Shown here one piece after another: positions 60,105 through 64,000 of a stretch of DNA of 64,000 bases. Where the stretch lies: positions 62,001-126,000 of the forward strand of contig NZ_RKMF01000001.1 in NCBI RefSeq assembly GCF_003797835.1, given 5' to 3'. Numbering within the stretch: position 1 is the first letter of the stretch; each line of letters opens with the position of its first letter. The position numbers and the translations under genes were made by a program. A model generated the notes under the pieces. It was not told the origin of the DNA and searched no databases. It was given only the letters and a program-made list of their open reading frames with translations. Source of the stretch: Kocuria soli. Its GTDB lineage: Bacteria; Actinomycetota; Actinomycetes; Actinomycetales; Micrococcaceae.

Positions 60105-60148
60105 GACGACGGCCGGCGTGCGGGTCCTCCCGCCCGCCGGCCGTCGTC
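60105..60148 (-). terminator. Hairpin between grpE and dnaJ (1)
   Basis: A 14-bp stem (60105-60118 with 60135-60148) with a 16-base loop lies in the 127-base grpE-dnaJ gap. It may trim transcription into dnaJ-hspR. Confidence 0.6.
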
Positions 60149-60161
60149 CTTACGATGCAGG

Positions 60162-60182
60162 CCGGTCCCGCCACGGGACCGG
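60162..60182 (-). terminator. Hairpin between grpE and dnaJ (2)
   Basis: A 9-bp stem (60162-60170 with 60174-60182), loop CCA, lies 12 bases after the grpE stop. Confidence 0.55.
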
Positions 60183-60194
60183 TCGGCGTTCTGA

Positions 60195-60779
60195 TCAGGG
60201 CGCGACGGCGACCTGTGCGGCGCGAACCACGCGCGTGCCGACGCGGAAGCCCGATCGCAGCACCATGGAGATGTGGTCTGCTTCCACACCCTCGGCCGGC
60301 TGCTGGAGCACGGCTTCGTGCACGTTGGGGTCGAAGGCCTCACCGATCTCGCCGATGCGCTCCAGGCCCTGCTTGTCCAACAGGCTCTCGAGCTTGGTGG
60401 CGATCGCGGCGAACGGACCGTCGGCCAGGTCCCCGGCGGCGCGGGCCGCGTCGATGTCGTCGAAGACCGGGAGCAACGAACCCAGAACCTCGCCCACCAC
60501 GTGGTCGCGCAACTGGGTGCGCTCACGGTCCGTGCGGTTCTTGTAGTTCAGGAACTCCGCCTGCAAGCGGCGAAGGTCATCGAGGCGGTCCTCGGCCAGC
60601 TGGGCCAGTTCCGAATCCCCGGTCGATTCCGGATCCGCAACCGCAGGGTCGTGGTCGGCCGCCCGGGCGTCCTCGGTCTGCTCGGCGTTCAGGATCTCCT
60701 CCGCCGTGAGCGGGGACTCCTGATCGGCAGCCTGGTCCTGGGGCTCACCGTTCTGGGGCTCTTCGGGTGAAGTGCTCAT
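60195..60779 (-). CDS. grpE: Nucleotide exchange factor GrpE
   Basis: GrpE releases ADP from DnaK. The 194-residue protein has an acidic, Gln/Glu/Pro-rich N-terminal tail (about 50 residues), a long coiled-coil with E-F-L-N-Y-K-N-R-T-D-R-E near 79-90, and a C-terminal beta domain ending R-V-V-R-A-A-Q-V-A-V-A. The conserved G-x-x-x-D-P-N-x-H-E-A motif (E-A-F-D-P-N-V-H-E-A) is present near 150. It follows dnaK by 65 bases containing a hairpin. Confidence 0.96.
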   Translation of the reverse strand: MSTSPEEPQNGEPQDQAADQESPLTAEEILNAEQTEDARAADHDPAVADPESTGDSELAQLAEDRLDDLRRLQAEFLNYKNRTDRERTQLRDHVVGEVLGSLLPVFDDIDAARAAGDLADGPFAAIATKLESLLDKQGLERIGEIGEAFDPNVHEAVLQQPAEGVEADHISMVLRSGFRVGTRVVRAAQVAVAP

Positions 60780-60802
60780 GTTCCTACCTTTCTTGGTCGG
60801 GG

Positions 60803-60834
60803 ACGGTGGTGGCCGGTTGCCCGGCCACCACCGT
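60803..60834 (-). terminator. Intra-operon hairpin after dnaK
   Basis: A perfect 14-bp stem (60803-60816 with 60821-60834), loop TTGC, begins about 10 bases past the dnaK stop. It likely sets dnaK mRNA above grpE-dnaJ-hspR. Confidence 0.75.
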
Positions 60835-60844
60835 CAGAGGTCGA

Positions 60845-62851
<2,007 letters not shown>

Positions 62852-62997
62852 ACATGACGTACGTCACGGTGTCCTAGTCAAATATGGAGAGCCGCATTCG
62901 TCGTTGCCGTCAGGTTGACTCACGAGACCCGCGCTCGGGTTCCGCGCTCAAGATCCATGGCAAGACATGAAAGGAAGGTCGTGGCCACGGAAGCACC

Positions 62998-63003
62998 TAA
63001 ACT
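62998..63003 (+). promoter_or_regulatory. -10 element of a probable leaderless phosphatase transcript
   Basis: TAAACT is followed by 7 bases and the ATG at 63011. This supports the conserved MYRIATVCTGN as the true start over upstream in-frame ATGs. Confidence 0.5.
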
Positions 63004-63010
63004 GAGGCGC

Positions 63011-63574
63011 ATGTACCGCATCGCCACCGTGTGCACCGGTAACATCTGCCGGTCTCCCATGGCAGAACTCGCCCTCCGTCAGGCCTTCGATCAAGCAGGT
63101 CTGGGCGAGCGCGTCGTCGTCGACTCCGCAGGCATCTCCGAGGAAGAACTGGGAAATGGCGTGGACCCACGCGCCGCTCGTCTCCTGGAGCGCCTGGGTC
63201 TTGACCCCAGCGGGCACCGAGCCCAGACAATCGATGACGACTGGCTGCAGGATCACGACTTGGTCCTGGCCATGGACACACCACATCTCCGCGCCTTGAC
63301 CCGTTGGGTCGACCGCGCCGGGACGGGGCCAGAGGTCCACCTGTTCCGCTCCTTCGATGCCACCACGGCAGACCCGAAGGCTCCGACTCGCGACGACGCG
63401 GCGCTGGGCATCGCCGACCCCTGGTACGGAGACGAAGCGGGGTTCCAGGAAACCTGGGATCTCATCGCGGCGGCCGTGCCCGGGATCGTGGAACATGTGC
63501 GCGAACAGCTCGACCGTGTCCCGATCGAGGAACACGACCGGAACCTCTCCCGCACGACGACGGCCGGTGGTTGA
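63011..63574 (+). CDS. Low-molecular-weight protein tyrosine phosphatase
   Basis: This 187-residue enzyme dephosphorylates phosphotyrosine. The catalytic P-loop C-T-G-N-I-C-R-S (residues 8-15, C-x5-R) and the general-acid motif D-P-W-Y-G near 138 are intact. It is longer at the C-terminus than the usual 150-160 residues, with an Arg/Glu-rich tail. It is divergent from dnaK across a 309-base region holding the HspR operators. Its link to stress is therefore positional only. It is followed after 2 bases by a kinase-like gene. Confidence 0.92.
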   Translation: MYRIATVCTGNICRSPMAELALRQAFDQAGLGERVVVDSAGISEEELGNGVDPRAARLLERLGLDPSGHRAQTIDDDWLQDHDLVLAMDTPHLRALTRWVDRAGTGPEVHLFRSFDATTADPKAPTRDDAALGIADPWYGDEAGFQETWDLIAAAVPGIVEHVREQLDRVPIEEHDRNLSRTTTAGG

Positions 63575-63576
63575 GC

Positions 63577-64000
63577 GTGCAGGACGTCGAACTGCTCATG
63601 GACCCGGCGATCGCGGAACGCAATCCGTCGGGACTCGCGCTGATGCACCAGCTCGAGAACCCCACCCGTCGCCCGCATCTGATCGGCATCGACGGTCGGT
63701 CCGGCGCGGGAAAGACGAGCCTGGCCGAGCAGCTCTCCTCCGTCCTGTCCGTCACCCGCGACGTGGTGACCTTCCATCTCGAGGACATCTACCCCGGCTG
63801 GGACGGTCTGGCCCAAGGCATCGAGACGTACAACGAATCCATCATGGCCGCCCTGCGCGAGGAACAGGACGCGTACTGGGCGGCCTGGGACTGGCTGGCC
63901 AATTCCTCCGGCGGTCCGCGGCTAACCCGGTGCGCCGAGATCGTGATCCTGGAAGGCGTGGGGGCATGCAACGCCGTGGCGCGCGAAGTCCTGGACGTTT
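63577..64000 (+). CDS. P-loop kinase, uridine kinase-like, 3' end outside window
   Basis: The frame opens with GTG at 63577, two bases after the phosphatase stop, and stays open to the window end (141 codons). A P-loop G-I-D-G-R-S-G-A-G-K-T-S lies at about residues 34-45. It is followed by H-L-E-D-I-Y-P-G-W-D-G-L near 68, a pattern typical of uridine kinase-like proteins of actinobacteria, and V-I-L-E-G-V-G near 127 (Walker B). The start is not preceded by a strong ribosome-binding site, consistent with coupling to the phosphatase. The substrate is unknown. Confidence 0.8.
   Translation, partial: MQDVELLMDPAIAERNPSGLALMHQLENPTRRPHLIGIDGRSGAGKTSLAEQLSSVLSVTRDVVTFHLEDIYPGWDGLAQGIETYNESIMAALREEQDAYWAAWDWLANSSGGPRLTRCAEIVILEGVGACNAVAREVLDV

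Overview
The window is one strand-mixed, gene-dense, high-GC chromosomal segment with no phage, insertion sequence, CRISPR array or rRNA visible. Gene content and order point to an actinobacterium of the order Micrococcales, most likely family Micrococcaceae (Kocuria/Arthrobacter/Micrococcus relatives). The reasons are a Crp protein beginning MDTDVLRRAPLF, an HspR-controlled dnaK operon, MarP, the actinobacterial Tad cluster beside a DUF1998 helicase, and frequent GTG/TTG or leaderless starts. From memory, much of the layout follows Mycobacterium tuberculosis blocks Rv3646c-Rv3683 (topA, helicase, Tad genes, acs, marP, nth, crp, ponA2, phosphoesterase), Rv0496-Rv0500 (ppx, TIM-barrel protein, proC), Rv0772-Rv0810c (purine genes) and Rv0350-Rv0353 plus clpB. 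It is therefore mostly core genome.

Layout. 1-1.2 kb: the end of a Ktr/Trk potassium channel gene and its RCK regulator. 1.3-2.5 kb: a membrane-anchored esterase. 2.5-8.1 kb (minus): topA-ppx-TIM barrel-proC. 8.3-11.9 kb (minus): two PPOX-fold flavoproteins flanking an N6-type methyltransferase and the tRNA hydroxylase trhO. 12.0-19.9 kb: an MrfA-like DUF1998 helicase converging on a complete minus-strand Tad pilus cluster (CpaE-like, TadA, TadB, TadC, Flp-like pilin, two TadE-like proteins). 20-25.9 kb: a family-A DNA polymerase homologue, CoA-pyrophosphatase-type Nudix, nth and acs. 26-33.2 kb: marP, crp, a second Nudix, ridA, a DUF4177 protein, ponA and a phosphoesterase. 33.3 kb: tRNA-Pro(CGG), followed by about 430 bp of structured non-coding DNA.

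33.9-41.2 kb: purine synthesis (purC, purD on minus; purF, purM on plus), with an asparaginase-like gene, a sterol-carrier-like gene and a small membrane protein between. 41.3-49 kb: DUF3073, clpB, a CDP-alcohol phosphatidyltransferase, a CDF metal exporter, a tandem HAD-HAD protein and an acetyltransferase. 49-56.7 kb: DEAD-box helicase, small membrane protein, hexose-6-phosphate mutarotase-like protein, AGCS symporter, Bcr/CflA-type exporter and trmB. 56.7-58.5 kb: a BCCT osmolyte transporter gene that looks broken in two ways. 58.6-62.7 kb: the heat-shock operon dnaK-grpE-dnaJ-hspR, with HAIR operators around its promoter and a related operator before clpB. The window ends with a low-molecular-weight tyrosine phosphatase and the start of a P-loop kinase.

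I did not find an obviously new multi-gene system. The points most worth following are the disrupted BCCT gene, the tandem HAD protein, two copies of a long perfect palindrome 50 kb apart, a structured non-coding stretch downstream of tRNA-Pro, recurrent 12-bp tandem repeats, and the operator layout of the HspR regulon.
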